A stretch of DNA of 64,000 nucleotides from Pseudomonadota bacterium (GCA_023394965.1 JAEWZX010000024.1:1-64000); one strand, 5' to 3'; numbered from the stretch's first letter, positions 26,598 to 34,047 are shown. Notes: generated by a model not told the origin, from the letters alone. Made by a program: numbers and translations.

Positions 26598-27524
26598 TCA
26601 CACTGCGACAGGCGCCTTGATGGCCCCATGCGGCGTGTAACTGTAAACCTCGAAATCGCCGATGCGATAATCGAAAATCGAACACGGACGCCGCACTATT
26701 TCAAGCTTCGGAGCCCCCTGCGGTTCCCGCGATAGCTGCTCGTGAATGAGGTGCTCGTGATTAAGGTAGAGATGTGTATCGCCCCCCATCCAAACCAGCT
26801 CACCGGCATCGAGATCGACCTGCTGAGCAAGCATTCGGGTCAGAAGCGCCGCCGACCAGAGATTGAAAGGCAGACCCAGCGCCACATCACAGCTGCGTTG
26901 ATAGAGCACGCAATTAAGCCGGTTTTCCTCAACCTGAAACTGGTAGGTCTTGTGACATGGCGGCAGCGCCATCTGATCAAGCTCGGCTACATTCCATCCT
27001 TCGATAATATGCCGCCGGCTACCGGGGTTCTCGCGTAAAGACTCTACCAGAATAGCAACCTGATTGACGCCCGGCCCACTCTCGTACAGCCCATGCCCGC
27101 GTGGTCGGTAGGTGGGCCAGTTCACCCATTGCTTGCCATAGACCGGGCCGAGGTCGCCCCATTGTTGGGCAAATGCCTCATCATCAGCTATCCGTTCCAC
27201 GAAATCCGTCAAAGATATCTGATCGCCCGTTTCTTTCACATAGCGGGCATGCGGCCACTCGTTCCATATCTTCACCCCCTGAAGGACCAGCGGGCGAATG
27301 TTGGTATCACCAGTGAGGAACCACAACAATTCACGCGTAGCGGTCTTCCAGTAGACGCGCTTCGTAGTGATGAGCGGCATCGAGTCATCGGACAGATCAA
27401 ATCGCAGGATAGTACCGAAAACGGAACGGGTTCCCACGCCAGTTCTATCCGTACGCTCGCTCCCCGTTAGCCAGATCCGGCGCATGAGATCGAGATATTG
27501 CTGTTCGTAATGAATTTCTGACAT
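26598..27524 (-). CDS. thyA: Thymidylate synthase
   Basis: 308 residues from the ATG at 27522-27524, where the ThyA N-terminus (EQQYLDLMRRIWLTG) begins; a longer frame adds 25 basic residues with no family match. Methylates dUMP to dTMP with methylene-THF. Landmarks are RTGVGTRSVFG, the nucleophilic Cys in ALPPCHKTYQF, QRSCDVALGLPFN and HLYLNHEHL. An insert of about 35 residues relative to the E. coli enzyme is in the DFVERIADDEAF region. Confidence 0.95.
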   Translation of the reverse strand: MSEIHYEQQYLDLMRRIWLTGSERTDRTGVGTRSVFGTILRFDLSDDSMPLITTKRVYWKTATRELLWFLTGDTNIRPLVLQGVKIWNEWPHARYVKETGDQISLTDFVERIADDEAFAQQWGDLGPVYGKQWVNWPTYRPRGHGLYESGPGVNQVAILVESLRENPGSRRHIIEGWNVAELDQMALPPCHKTYQFQVEENRLNCVLYQRSCDVALGLPFNLWSAALLTRMLAQQVDLDAGELVWMGGDTHLYLNHEHLIHEQLSREPQGAPKLEIVRRPCSIFDYRIGDFEVYSYTPHGAIKAPVAV

Positions 27525-27584
27525 CGTTTCAGTTCTGTTGGAGCGACGCTTTCGCAATAGCGGGAGAATGTTCAAATTGCCCGC

Positions 27585-27613
27585 TTGCGTGCGCGCCAAT
27601 CCACACCTATAGG
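27585..27613 (+). promoter_or_regulatory. Probable promoter of tRNA-Pro
   Basis: TTGCGT (27585-27590) and TATAGG (27608-27613) are 17 bp apart, with the -10 element about 50 bp before the mature tRNA 5' end. The -10 hexamer is identical to that of the tRNA-Asn promoter. Confidence 0.45.
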
Positions 27614-27663
27614 GCGCGCCTTGCTTCGCACCCGTGGCGGGAGACCGCCCGGGCCGATCTGGT

Positions 27664-27740
27664 CGGGGAGTAGCTCAGCCTGGTAGAGCACTGTCTTCGG
27701 GAGGCAGGGGCCGGAGGTTCGAATCCTCTCTCCCCGACCA
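27664..27740 (+). tRNA. tRNA-Pro (anticodon CGG), island attachment gene
   Basis: 77 nt with acceptor CGGGGAG/CTCCCCG, D-arm GCTCAGCCTGGTAGAGC, anticodon stem CTGTC/GGCAG around TTCGGGA (CGG), T-arm GGAGG-TTCGAAT-CCTCT and CCA encoded. Its 3' part (27684-27740) is repeated exactly at 45113-45169, making this gene the attachment site of a genomic island on its 3' side. Confidence 0.96.
27684..27740 (+). repeat. attL: 3' part of tRNA-Pro, left copy of 57-bp direct repeat
   Basis: This 57-bp block (from TAGAGCACTG through the CCA end) is identical to 45113-45169. Tyrosine integrases commonly recombine within tRNA 3' halves and rebuild the gene, leaving the intact tRNA at one boundary and a partial copy at the other. 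Identity stops immediately outside the CCA. Confidence 0.9.
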
Positions 27741-27830
27741 CATTCCGCCTCAGAATAAGCATATTAACCAATATCTTATTCTGAGATGAAATCTTTAATA
27801 AGACAGGGGCTCTGGGTTCATATTGAACCT

Positions 27831-28439
27831 TCACCGCCTTCTCCTACCTTTCGCGATCCTATCGCCTACGTCTTTTAAGTAGTCTGGAGAGAAGCGCGCG
27901 TAGTGCTTCTGCGTTGTGCGATCATCGTCGTGTCCCATGAATTGCGCTAACGCAGCCATTGATACTCCTGCTTCGGCAGCCCAAACCGCTCCGGTATGCC
28001 TCAGTGTATAGGGCGTAGCCTTTATACCACTACGATCGCTAGCGGCTTGAAAGGCCTTTTTAATGCTTCGAATTGGCTCGCCGCCACGCTCAATGACAAA
28101 GGCACTTTGTCTGGCTTCGAATGCTTTTTTCAAAGCTTCGTGCAACTCACTATTGATAGGAACGATAGGACGCCTTTTTGCTGTCTGACGTCGCCCTAGA
28201 GGATTAAAATCGATCTGACCGCGCTCGAAATCGACACGAGACCATTCGAGTTCAAGGATCGCGGTGGGGCGCGCTACCGTGTAACCCAGCGCGACCAGTG
28301 TCGCGAGGATGTTGTGCGCGGTGGACGACTGCACCCCGGCGGCTCTGGCGATTGCGCCAAGCGGCGCGGCCCCCCGTTCCCGTGCGAGAAATTCCAGCAT
28401 CCGCATTGCGCGCTCGACCGACTGGATCGGTTTGCTCAT
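27831..28439 (-). CDS. Chimera: IclR-type DNA-binding domain fused in frame to tyrosine-recombinase catalytic domain
   Basis: 202 residues from the ATG at 28437-28439 (GGAGAG upstream; an ATG 12 bp earlier is alternative). Residues 1-52 are a normal IclR helix-turn-helix (SVERAMRMLEFLARE, SSTAHNILATLVALGY). From about residue 54 the sequence is a tyrosine recombinase: box I Arg in ARPTAILELEW, Lys in AKRRPIVPI, TPYTLRHTG (Arg; Tyr where many have His), FMGHD and the terminal HYARFSPDYL with the nucleophilic Tyr. The integrase N-terminal arm/core-binding domains and IclR's effector domain are missing. The junction is near 28270-28282, with a drop in GC on the integrase side. Probably formed by deletion; whether it is active is unknown. 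Confidence 0.8.
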   Translation of the reverse strand: MSKPIQSVERAMRMLEFLARERGAAPLGAIARAAGVQSSTAHNILATLVALGYTVARPTAILELEWSRVDFERGQIDFNPLGRRQTAKRRPIVPINSELHEALKKAFEARQSAFVIERGGEPIRSIKKAFQAASDRSGIKATPYTLRHTGAVWAAEAGVSMAALAQFMGHDDDRTTQKHYARFSPDYLKDVGDRIAKGRRRR

Positions 28440-28450
28440 TCCGCTCTCCA

Positions 28451-28465
28451 TTCAACCATGCTGAA
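28451..28465. promoter_or_regulatory. Candidate IclR operator
   Basis: TTCAACCATGCTGAA is an imperfect dyad (TTCA-N7-TGAA with CAT-rich centre) between the divergent IclR-integrase chimera and the ABM-VOC gene, overlapping the first possible start of the former. IclR proteins often bind such dyads at divergent promoters. Supported only by symmetry and position. Confidence 0.35.
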
Positions 28466-28562
28466 CTTATGCGCTTTGTGTTCGTCAATGACCAGAACAA
28501 CGGAACACCTGCGCGCCAAACTCCATTGCCAGTGCAGACGAACAGCAAAAGGAAACCAGTCA

Positions 28563-29396
28563 ATGCCCCAAATCGTAATGGCGCAATGCACGGCCTTGCC
28601 GGGCCGCGAAGATGCGCTCGCTCGCCAAATCGCGGACCTTGCCGCAGCTGTTCGCCGAGAAGCGGGAAATGAAGGGTTCGAAGTGTTCCAGAGGTCCGAG
28701 GTCGAGCGCGGCTGGACTATGATAGAGCGCTACCGAAACCGCGATGCTTTCGAGACGCATCTGGAGCAGCCCCACACCAAAGCGTTCAACGAAGCTTTGA
28801 AAAGCCTGGTCGAAGGCGGCGCGTCCGACGTGACCGAGCTTGCGCCGGCCTGTCAGCCGGACGACGCCGCGCCGGGAATTCGCGGCATTGATCATGTCGG
28901 CGTGACCGTGCCCGATATCGATGCGGCATCGGACTTTCTCGTCCGCGCTTTCGGCGCACGCACGCTCTACGATGTTCTGCCCGCTGATGCGGACCCGATG
29001 GCGGGTGACGAGGTGGAGCATCAACTCGGCATTCCCGAAGGCGCGCGGATCGAGCATATGCGGCTGATGCGCATCGGCGCATCGGCGAATATCGAGATGT
29101 TCCGCATCGCCAATGCCGATCAGGCCGATGCCGCGGGGCTGGCCGATTATGGTCTGCAGCATATCGCCATTTACGTCGAGGACATGAATGCCGCTGCCGA
29201 CCGACTGGTGCAGGCGGGCGGCACCCTACTTTCGGACCCGCATCCGTTAGCCGGCGTCGAAGGGGGCGAACGCAATTCCGGAGTCTATGCCCGTGCGCCA
29301 TGGGGCATGCTGATCGAGCTGATCTCTACCCCGGATGGTATCGACTACCCCGCCGATTGCCCGATGCCGCGCTGGAAACCCCAACACAGCAGCTGA
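28563..29396 (+). CDS. Fusion of antibiotic-biosynthesis-monooxygenase-like (ABM) and VOC/glyoxalase domains
   Basis: 277 residues from the ATG at 28563 with AAGGAAA upstream. Residues 1-95 are an ABM-type ferredoxin-like domain (PGREDALARQIADL, GFEVFQRSEVERGW, ERYRNRDAFETHLEQPH). Residues about 108-262 form a VOC domain starting IRGIDHVGVTVPDID with a second half LQHIAIYVEDMNAAADRL; His and Glu residues at the strand ends could bind metal. The chemistry is unknown; with the adjacent EthD protein it suggests oxidation or rearrangement of a small aromatic or polyketide-like compound. Divergent from the IclR chimera. Confidence 0.75.
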   Translation: MPQIVMAQCTALPGREDALARQIADLAAAVRREAGNEGFEVFQRSEVERGWTMIERYRNRDAFETHLEQPHTKAFNEALKSLVEGGASDVTELAPACQPDDAAPGIRGIDHVGVTVPDIDAASDFLVRAFGARTLYDVLPADADPMAGDEVEHQLGIPEGARIEHMRLMRIGASANIEMFRIANADQADAAGLADYGLQHIAIYVEDMNAAADRLVQAGGTLLSDPHPLAGVEGGERNSGVYARAPWGMLIELISTPDGIDYPADCPMPRWKPQHSS

Positions 29397-29415
29397 CTTT
29401 CAAGGAGACCTGCAA

Positions 29416-29775
29416 ATGATCAAGATGACCATGTTCCTGAAGCGGAAGGCCGGGATGAGCCACGAGGACTTCGTGAAGCACCATATCGAGGTGCACGGCC
29501 CCAAGTTCCGCTCTATCCCGGAGGCGCAGACCCATTGCCTGCGCTATATCCAGACGCATCCCGTGGAGCTGAAAACCGATGCGGCGCAAAATGCCGATTT
29601 CGACGGGACTGCAGAGCTGTGGTTCGATAGCGAGGACGGGATGCATGCGGTGCTGACGTCCGAGACTTACAAGAACGTCGTCTTCCCAGATGAGAAGACC
29701 TTTCTCGATCACGACAACACCCTGACCCTCGTCGGCGAACAGGTCGAGATCATCGGCGATTTTCGCGAGGGATGA
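29416..29775 (+). CDS. EthD-domain protein
   Basis: 119 residues from the ATG at 29416, AAGGAG 9 bp upstream, 19 bp after the ABM-VOC gene. The EthD pattern is visible: MTMFLKRKAGMSHEDFVKHH, HGPKF and FDGTAELWFDSEDGMHAVL. EthD proteins are dimeric alpha/beta-barrels associated with ether or aromatic degradation and quinone or decarboxylase chemistry. With the upstream gene it forms a two-gene operon of small ferredoxin-like-fold proteins. Confidence 0.85.
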   Translation: MIKMTMFLKRKAGMSHEDFVKHHIEVHGPKFRSIPEAQTHCLRYIQTHPVELKTDAAQNADFDGTAELWFDSEDGMHAVLTSETYKNVVFPDEKTFLDHDNTLTLVGEQVEIIGDFREG

Positions 29776-29863
29776 TCGCTGACTGGAAGGAATAGGCTCA
29801 GAATGGGCCGCTACAAGACGGTCAGCTTTTAGGTGTCTGAATGCTGAAAGCTGCCGTTCGCCT

Positions 29864-29885
29864 AACGACCCTGAGCTCGGTCGTT
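29864..29885. repeat. AACGACC hairpin (copy 1)
   Basis: AACGACC (29864-29870) and GGTCGTT (29879-29885) around an 8-nt loop, in the gap between the EthD gene and the GNAT gene. The same stem with another loop occurs at 30526-30550. Confidence 0.5.
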
Positions 29886-29926
29886 TAACTTGAGCGGAAA
29901 CTACCTCGAAAGCGGACGTCCGAAAA

Positions 29927-30355
29927 TCAAATCAGCACCTTCTTGAGATAGTGCGAAGAGTGTCCCTTTGGTCGGTTGGACAGGGTCGCCATGTGGTTGT
30001 AGCCGTTCTTTTCATAGAATGGCCTTGCCTGCCAGCTGGTCGTTTCGACTAAAGCATTTTCGCAACCATTGTCGCGCGCAAAAGCCTCTGCTTTCTGTAT
30101 CAGCTCACGCCCGATTCCACTGCCGCGCGCAGTCTCGGAAATCCAAAGAAGTTCGATGTGAAGGGTATTCCAATAGCATGTTGCACGGATGCCACCTTGT
30201 AATGATCCCTCGTCATCTCGAGCCATCACGTGAAATCGCTTCTCTTCCTCGGTCGGCTCGAGATCGCGAACGGTTTCTTCGTTGAATGACCTAATACCGC
30301 GACTGAGCAGGTCCGCCTCAGCTTTCGAAGGGTTCCGCTCGATTTCGATTTTCAC
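29927..30355 (-). CDS. GNAT-family N-acetyltransferase
   Basis: 142 residues. The acetyl-CoA pyrophosphate loop is ARGSGIGRELIQKAE (Q/RxxGxG/A type), preceded by the beta-strand ELLWISE and followed by ETTSWQARPFYEKNGY. Close in style to small-molecule or peptide acetyltransferases; acceptor unknown. It is a single gene in the island, preceded by a noncoding repeat-rich stretch. Confidence 0.88.
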   Translation of the reverse strand: MKIEIERNPSKAEADLLSRGIRSFNEETVRDLEPTEEEKRFHVMARDDEGSLQGGIRATCYWNTLHIELLWISETARGSGIGRELIQKAEAFARDNGCENALVETTSWQARPFYEKNGYNHMATLSNRPKGHSSHYLKKVLI

Positions 30356-30525
30356 TGTAGGCCCTCAAAACTGACTGGTAGTTGTTTTTATGTCTGCTTT
30401 GACCAAAATAAACAACAAACTAGACATTCCGTTCCCCCCCGTTTCAGACCTTCCCGCGTGTTGTCGGAGCGCCTGAAAGCTGACTTTCCGCACATCACAC
30501 ACGCACGATAAAAGCGGCCCGACTG

Positions 30526-30550
30526 CAAACGACCCCGTTGCGGTCGTTTG
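30526..30550. repeat. AACGACC hairpin (copy 2), upstream of ynfA
   Basis: CAAACGACC (30526-30534) pairs with GGTCGTTTG (30542-30550) around a 7-nt loop, ending 22 bp before the ynfA start. It shares its core with the hairpin at 29864-29885. Confidence 0.5.
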
Positions 30551-30572
30551 TCTCGACTGCGACACTGCTGAA

Positions 30573-30896
30573 ATGACACTCTTGGTTTACCTTGGAGCAG
30601 CTCTTGCCGAAATCCCCGGATGCTTCGCGTTTTGGGCTTGGCTGCGAATGGACAGGTCCCCGATCTGGGTCGCGCCAGGAATGGCCTTTTTGGCGCTGTT
30701 TGCATATCTGCTGACCTTGGTGGATGCGGAGCACGCTGGTCGCACCTATGCCGCCTATGGAGGTGTTTATATACTGTCTGCGCTTGGGTGGCTGTGGATT
30801 GCGGAAGGTGTCAAGCCCGACCGCTGGGATGCCTTAGGTGTCGCCATCTGCCTGCTCGGAGCGAGCATAATCTTGTGGGGACCAAGGACAGCCTGA
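30573..30896 (+). CDS. YnfA/UPF0060-family small membrane protein
   Basis: 107 residues, four hydrophobic helices. Family markers are EIPGCFAFWAWLR near the N-terminus, GRTYAAYGGVYI in the middle and the repeated-helix end LGVAICLLGASIILW. The family is related to small multidrug resistance proteins, but a transport role is only suggested in the literature. Stands alone with a weak ribosome binding site. Confidence 0.9.
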   Translation: MTLLVYLGAALAEIPGCFAFWAWLRMDRSPIWVAPGMAFLALFAYLLTLVDAEHAGRTYAAYGGVYILSALGWLWIAEGVKPDRWDALGVAICLLGASIILWGPRTA

Positions 30897-30907
30897 CGTC
30901 CGCTTTC

Positions 30908-31077
30908 CACCCCTATTGTGTTGAAAAACTCCGCCACCCGTTTTGGTCGGTAACATTAGAACTTTGGCGCGCCTCTTAGTGTAACAATGATTCAAGCGAC
31001 AAGCTCAATCTGAATTTTTGTTGCCCGGAATTAACCTCCGGCGCGGTGGGTCCGACTTTTTCAACACAATACACCCC
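30908..31077. mobile_element. MITE-like element with inverted termini and 6-bp target duplication
   Basis: Positions 30914-31071 (158 bp) begin TATTGTGTTGAAAAACTC and end with its near-exact inverse (GACTTTTTCAACACAATA at 31054-31071; 17 of 18 match). CACCCC flanks both sides (30908-30913 and 31072-31077), a likely target duplication. There is no transposase coding capacity, so it would be mobilised in trans or is a deletion derivative of an insertion sequence. Confidence 0.65.
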
Positions 31078-31111
31078 ATAATCGGACATTCGCGAAAAGG
31101 GGCGCAAGCGT

Positions 31112-31378
31112 CAGAGCGGATCGCAGCATATCGATTACCTGGCAGCGGGCGCCAGGCTCACGATAGGTTCCCACCTGGACTATCTCCGTCGGCAGTTTGA
31201 GAGCCATGATCCGGGCGGGGATCTTCATGTCGACATGCTCGATGAGCAGGTGATACGGGCTGAGCAGAACCGGTTGTCATACTACAGCAACATCCCCGGC
31301 GGGATCGCACGACATAAGTCCCTGTTCGACGCGGCCGAACGCTGCGAGCCTGGATCCGCGAAGTCGGCAAGGCGCTGG
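31112..31378 (+). other. Unrecognised coding remnant before dnaE2 fragment
   Basis: One plus frame is open without a start and has protein-like content: IDYLAAGARLTIGSHLDYLRR, then FESHDPGGDLHVDMLDEQVI and NRLSYYSNIPGGIARHKSLF, ending at a TGA near 31376. The codon use is GC-rich as in real genes. It overlaps the truncated start of the dnaE2 remnant by about 30 bp. I cannot assign a family; it is probably a 3' fragment of a mobile-element or plasmid gene joined to dnaE2 by deletion. Confidence 0.35.
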
Positions 31379-32602
31379 GGCTGCCGGAAGATTTGACCGC
31401 GTCGCTGTCTGGCCTCGTATGGGGATGGTCCGTCGATGGAGTTGGCGAGAAGCAGGCCAAGGAACTCAACCTCAACCTCGGCGATCGCCGACTGCGCCTG
31501 GCGCTCGATCTTGCCAGTCGGCTGATCGGCACGCCGCGCCATCTCTCGCAGCATCCCGGCGGGTTCGTGCTGACGCATGAGCGGCTCGACGATCTGGTGC
31601 CGATCGAGCCTGCCGCGATGGAGAACCGCCAGGTCATCGAATGGGACAAGGACGATATCGATGCGCTGAAGTTCATGAAAGTCGACGTGCTCGGCCTTGG
31701 CATGCTCGGCTGCATGAACCGCGCCTTCACCCTGCTCGAACAGGACAAGGGCGTGCGCATTACCATGGCAGATCTGCAGGACGACGATCCGGACGTCTAC
31801 GCGATGATCCAGCAGGCCGACACGCTCGGCACCTTCCAGATCGAGAGCCGCGCGCAGATGTCGATGCTGCCACGCATGAAGCCGAAGCAGTTCTACGATT
31901 TGGTGATCGAAGTCGCCATCGTGCGCCCTGGCCCGATTCAGGGCGACATGGTCCATCCCTATCTACGCCGGCGGGAGGGCAAGGAGCGGCCCGAGTATCC
32001 CAAACCCGAACTGCGCGCGGTGCTCGAGAAGACGCTCGGCGTGCCGTTGTTCCAGGAACAGGCGATGAAGGTCGCGATCGTCGGCGCGGGGTTCACTCCG
32101 GCCGAGGCTGATCAGCTGCGCCGCGCGATGTCGACCTTCAAGCTGACCGGCGGCGTCGGCCACTTTTACGACAAGCTGGTGGGCGGCATGGTCGAGCGCG
32201 GCTATCCGCAGGACTTTGCCGAACGCACCTTCAAGCAGATCGAGGGGTTCGGCAGCTACGGCTTTCCCGAAAGCCATGCGGCCTCCTTCGCCAAGATCGC
32301 CTACGCCTCGTGCTGGATGAAGCACCACCATCCCGACGTGTTCTGTGCCGCACTGCTGAACGCGCAGCCGATGGGGTTTTATGCACCGGCACAGGTTGTT
32401 CAGGACGCTCAGCAGCACGGAGTGGAAGTCCGACCGGTTCCCGCATCGACCGGGCCGCGGTGACGGCGCGACGCATGCTGGGTCACCCGATCGCGGCGAT
32501 CCGGGATGGATGCCTAAGGCTGCTGCGCATTATCATCGACCGTTTGCCGATGGTGCTGATCCGGAAGATTTGGTGCGTATTCGCAGTCATGACTTTCACT
32601 GA
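31345..32602 (+). pseudogene. dnaE2: Broken error-prone DNA polymerase DnaE2
   Basis: A long in-frame piece (31345-32463, about 370 codons) matches the middle of DnaE2: WIREVGKALGL, SQHPGGFVLT, DKDDIDALKFMKVDVLG, MSMLPRMKPKQFYDL and YGFPESHAASFAKIAYASCW. The N-terminal PHP domain and first part of the palm are missing. After GVEVRPV the frame is lost, and a short second piece in another frame (to 32602) ends DLVRIRSHDFH, like the usual DnaE2 C-terminus; the intervening OB-fold region is deleted. Full-length DnaE2 is about 1,000-1,100 residues, so this is not functional. Confidence 0.85.
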
Positions 32603-32673
32603 TGGTCACCGCCCGCCTATCGCGCCATCAGCGTGTCATTATTGAACTCGCGACGCGTATCCTGCGTAGCGCT

Positions 32674-32883
32674 ATGGCAAAATCTTCGCACCAGAAAGTT
32701 GACACCATCGAGGTGCGTTTGGCTCTTCGATGCCTGTTGCCTCATTGCCGCGAACGTTGGCCGCTGGAGATGTTTTGGGACGCGGCGGCCACAGACAACG
32801 AGATCGGCAGAGCCCAAGGATGCACCGCTGGGTTCAACGGCATCATCAGACAGTTGCGGATGGCAGGACATGTCCGCGATTGA
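32674..32883 (+). CDS. Small conserved-looking protein, unknown function
   Basis: 69 residues from the ATG at 32674 (a GTG/ATG further upstream in frame is possible). Features are RLALRCLLPHCRERWPLEMFWD and GFNGIIRQLR. Proteins with this LPHC-RERWPLEMFW pattern are frequent in sphingomonad mobile regions in my memory, without known role. It directly follows the DnaE2 remnant. Confidence 0.55.
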   Translation: MAKSSHQKVDTIEVRLALRCLLPHCRERWPLEMFWDAAATDNEIGRAQGCTAGFNGIIRQLRMAGHVRD

Positions 32884-32968
32884 ACGACTGTGATGTCAGC
32901 TTTGCGCCCTAATCTCGGCAGTTCCACTCCTCGTCTAAAACGCCCAAAAGCGGACGTCCAGTTGGTCT

Positions 32969-33367
32969 TCACGCTACAGGATGGCGACCCAGGCTCCCGA
33001 TGGTGTGGCATTCGCCGCTCTTGTCCGCCTGGCAGGATCGTAACATCTGTCCGAGCTCGTTGCGGAGCGCCGTGAGATCTACGATTTTGCGCTCGACCTC
33101 GGCCAGTTGGTGCTGAACCAGCTGCTCGACATCCTGACAGGGCTTGTCGTCGTGATCGGACAGGGCTAGCAATTCGCGAACCTGCGCCATCCTAAACCCG
33201 AGCTCGCGCGCACGACGCACGAAGGTGAGCGTCGCCAAATGTTCGTCGGAGTAGTCGCGATAATTGCTATCGGTCCAGTCAGCCGTTGGCAGGATGCCCT
33301 CGCGCTCGTATTAGCGGATCGTCTCCGCCTTCGTGCCGGTGGCCCTTGCCAGTTCGCCTATACGCAT
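32969..33367 (-). pseudogene. MerR-family metal regulator with premature stop
   Basis: The frame from ATG at 33365-33367 reads as a typical MerR start (IGELARATGTKAETIR), then TAA at 33311-33313 where the family has Tyr (RYYEREG), then continues YEREGILPTADW, NYRDYSDEHLATLTFVRRARELGF, a dimerisation helix, and a metal-loop-like end with Cys in CQDVEQL, SCQADKSGEC. The pattern resembles CadR/PbrR/ZntR-type regulators of zinc, cadmium or lead. One nonsense codon disables it unless re-initiation occurs downstream. Confidence 0.8.
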
Positions 33368-33374
33368 CGCTTGC

Positions 33375-33393
33375 CCTTGTAGTTGCTACAAGG
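33375..33393. promoter_or_regulatory. MerR-type operator, intact
   Basis: CCTTGTAG-TTG-CTACAAGG is a perfect 8-bp dyad with a 3-bp spacer, located between the divergent MerR pseudogene and the CDF remnant. MerR-family metal regulators bind such dyads between the -35 and -10 elements. The site survives although both flanking genes are broken. Confidence 0.7.
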
Positions 33394-33403
33394 TGCATAC
33401 GTC

Positions 33404-33586
33404 CCTGCGACAGCGCTCGTGAAGGCCGCGACCATGCTCGTTTTCGGCCTGTGGGTGATCGGCTACGCTGACTACGGCCTCGTCGTCGGATCGAACCCAG
33501 CGCCCCAGACCATGGGCGTGATCGGCACGCTGGCGCTGGTGGTCAATGTGTTCGTCGCGCTGATGCTGTCCTGCAGGTCAAGAATA
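33404..33586 (+). pseudogene. Fragment of CDF-family metal efflux pump
   Basis: About 60 codons resemble an internal part of cation diffusion facilitator transporters: ALVKAATMLVFGLWVIGYA, then PQTMGVIGTLALVVNVFVAL with two membrane segments. Both the first about 50 residues and everything after LML are lost; the frame runs on into the reverse strand of the ybaY-like gene. The link to the MerR gene and operator suggests a former zinc/cadmium/lead-responsive efflux unit. Confidence 0.6.
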
Positions 33587-34047
33587 CCAGCAAGGCCGGG
33601 ATCGTCTGGCGATGTCATCGATACTCTTATGACGCCGATATCGACGGTGTCATTACGAAGATTGAGCAGGAAAGGTTCGCTGGTGCGGAACAGGATTGTG
33701 CCATCGGGCTCGCGGATGAAGGCTCGCAGGCCGTAGAGCGGACCGTCGCTCAAATTCAACTTCGACACGTCGATCGAAAACGGGATCGGCGGCGAGACCT
33801 GTCCGATCGTGTTCATCGTGCGCGAGAGGATGAGCTCCTGGTTTCGACCGAGGGTGATGTCGGAGACGACGATTTCCACCTGCGCTTCGGGGGGCAGCGC
33901 GATGCGTTCGCGATAGGACAGTGTGCCGGTAATTCTTTCTACCATGACGACCTCACTGCTTTCTGCAGCGGGCTGAATGGTGGCACAGGCACTCAGGCTC
34001 ATGGCGAGGGCAGCCGACGCTAACAGCAAGTTACATTTCACCGTCAT
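33472..34047 (-). CDS. YbaY-family lipoprotein with foreign C-terminus
   Basis: 191 residues from the ATG at 34045-34047, which overlaps the mscS-like stop by 17 bp. Lipobox LAMSLSAC. The YbaY-like domain (VERITGTLSYRERIALPPEA, VEIVVSDITLGRN) runs to about VIRVSMTSPDDPGLAGILDLQ. From about 33580 the reading frame crosses into the antisense of the CDF fragment (DSISATNTLTTSA to the end), so the native tail is replaced. Last gene of eamA-hslJ-mscS-ybaY. May still fold, as the main domain is complete. Confidence 0.7.
   Translation of the reverse strand: MTVKCNLLLASAALAMSLSACATIQPAAESSEVVMVERITGTLSYRERIALPPEAQVEIVVSDITLGRNQELILSRTMNTIGQVSPPIPFSIDVSKLNLSDGPLYGLRAFIREPDGTILFRTSEPFLLNLRNDTVDIGVIRVSMTSPDDPGLAGILDLQDSISATNTLTTSASVPITPMVWGAGFDPTTRP

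Noticed and set aside
27607..27834. Minus-strand ORF with GERGFEPPAPASR over tRNA-Pro
   Set aside because: Classic false ORF produced by translating a tRNA; the tRNA-Pro structure explains the sequence.
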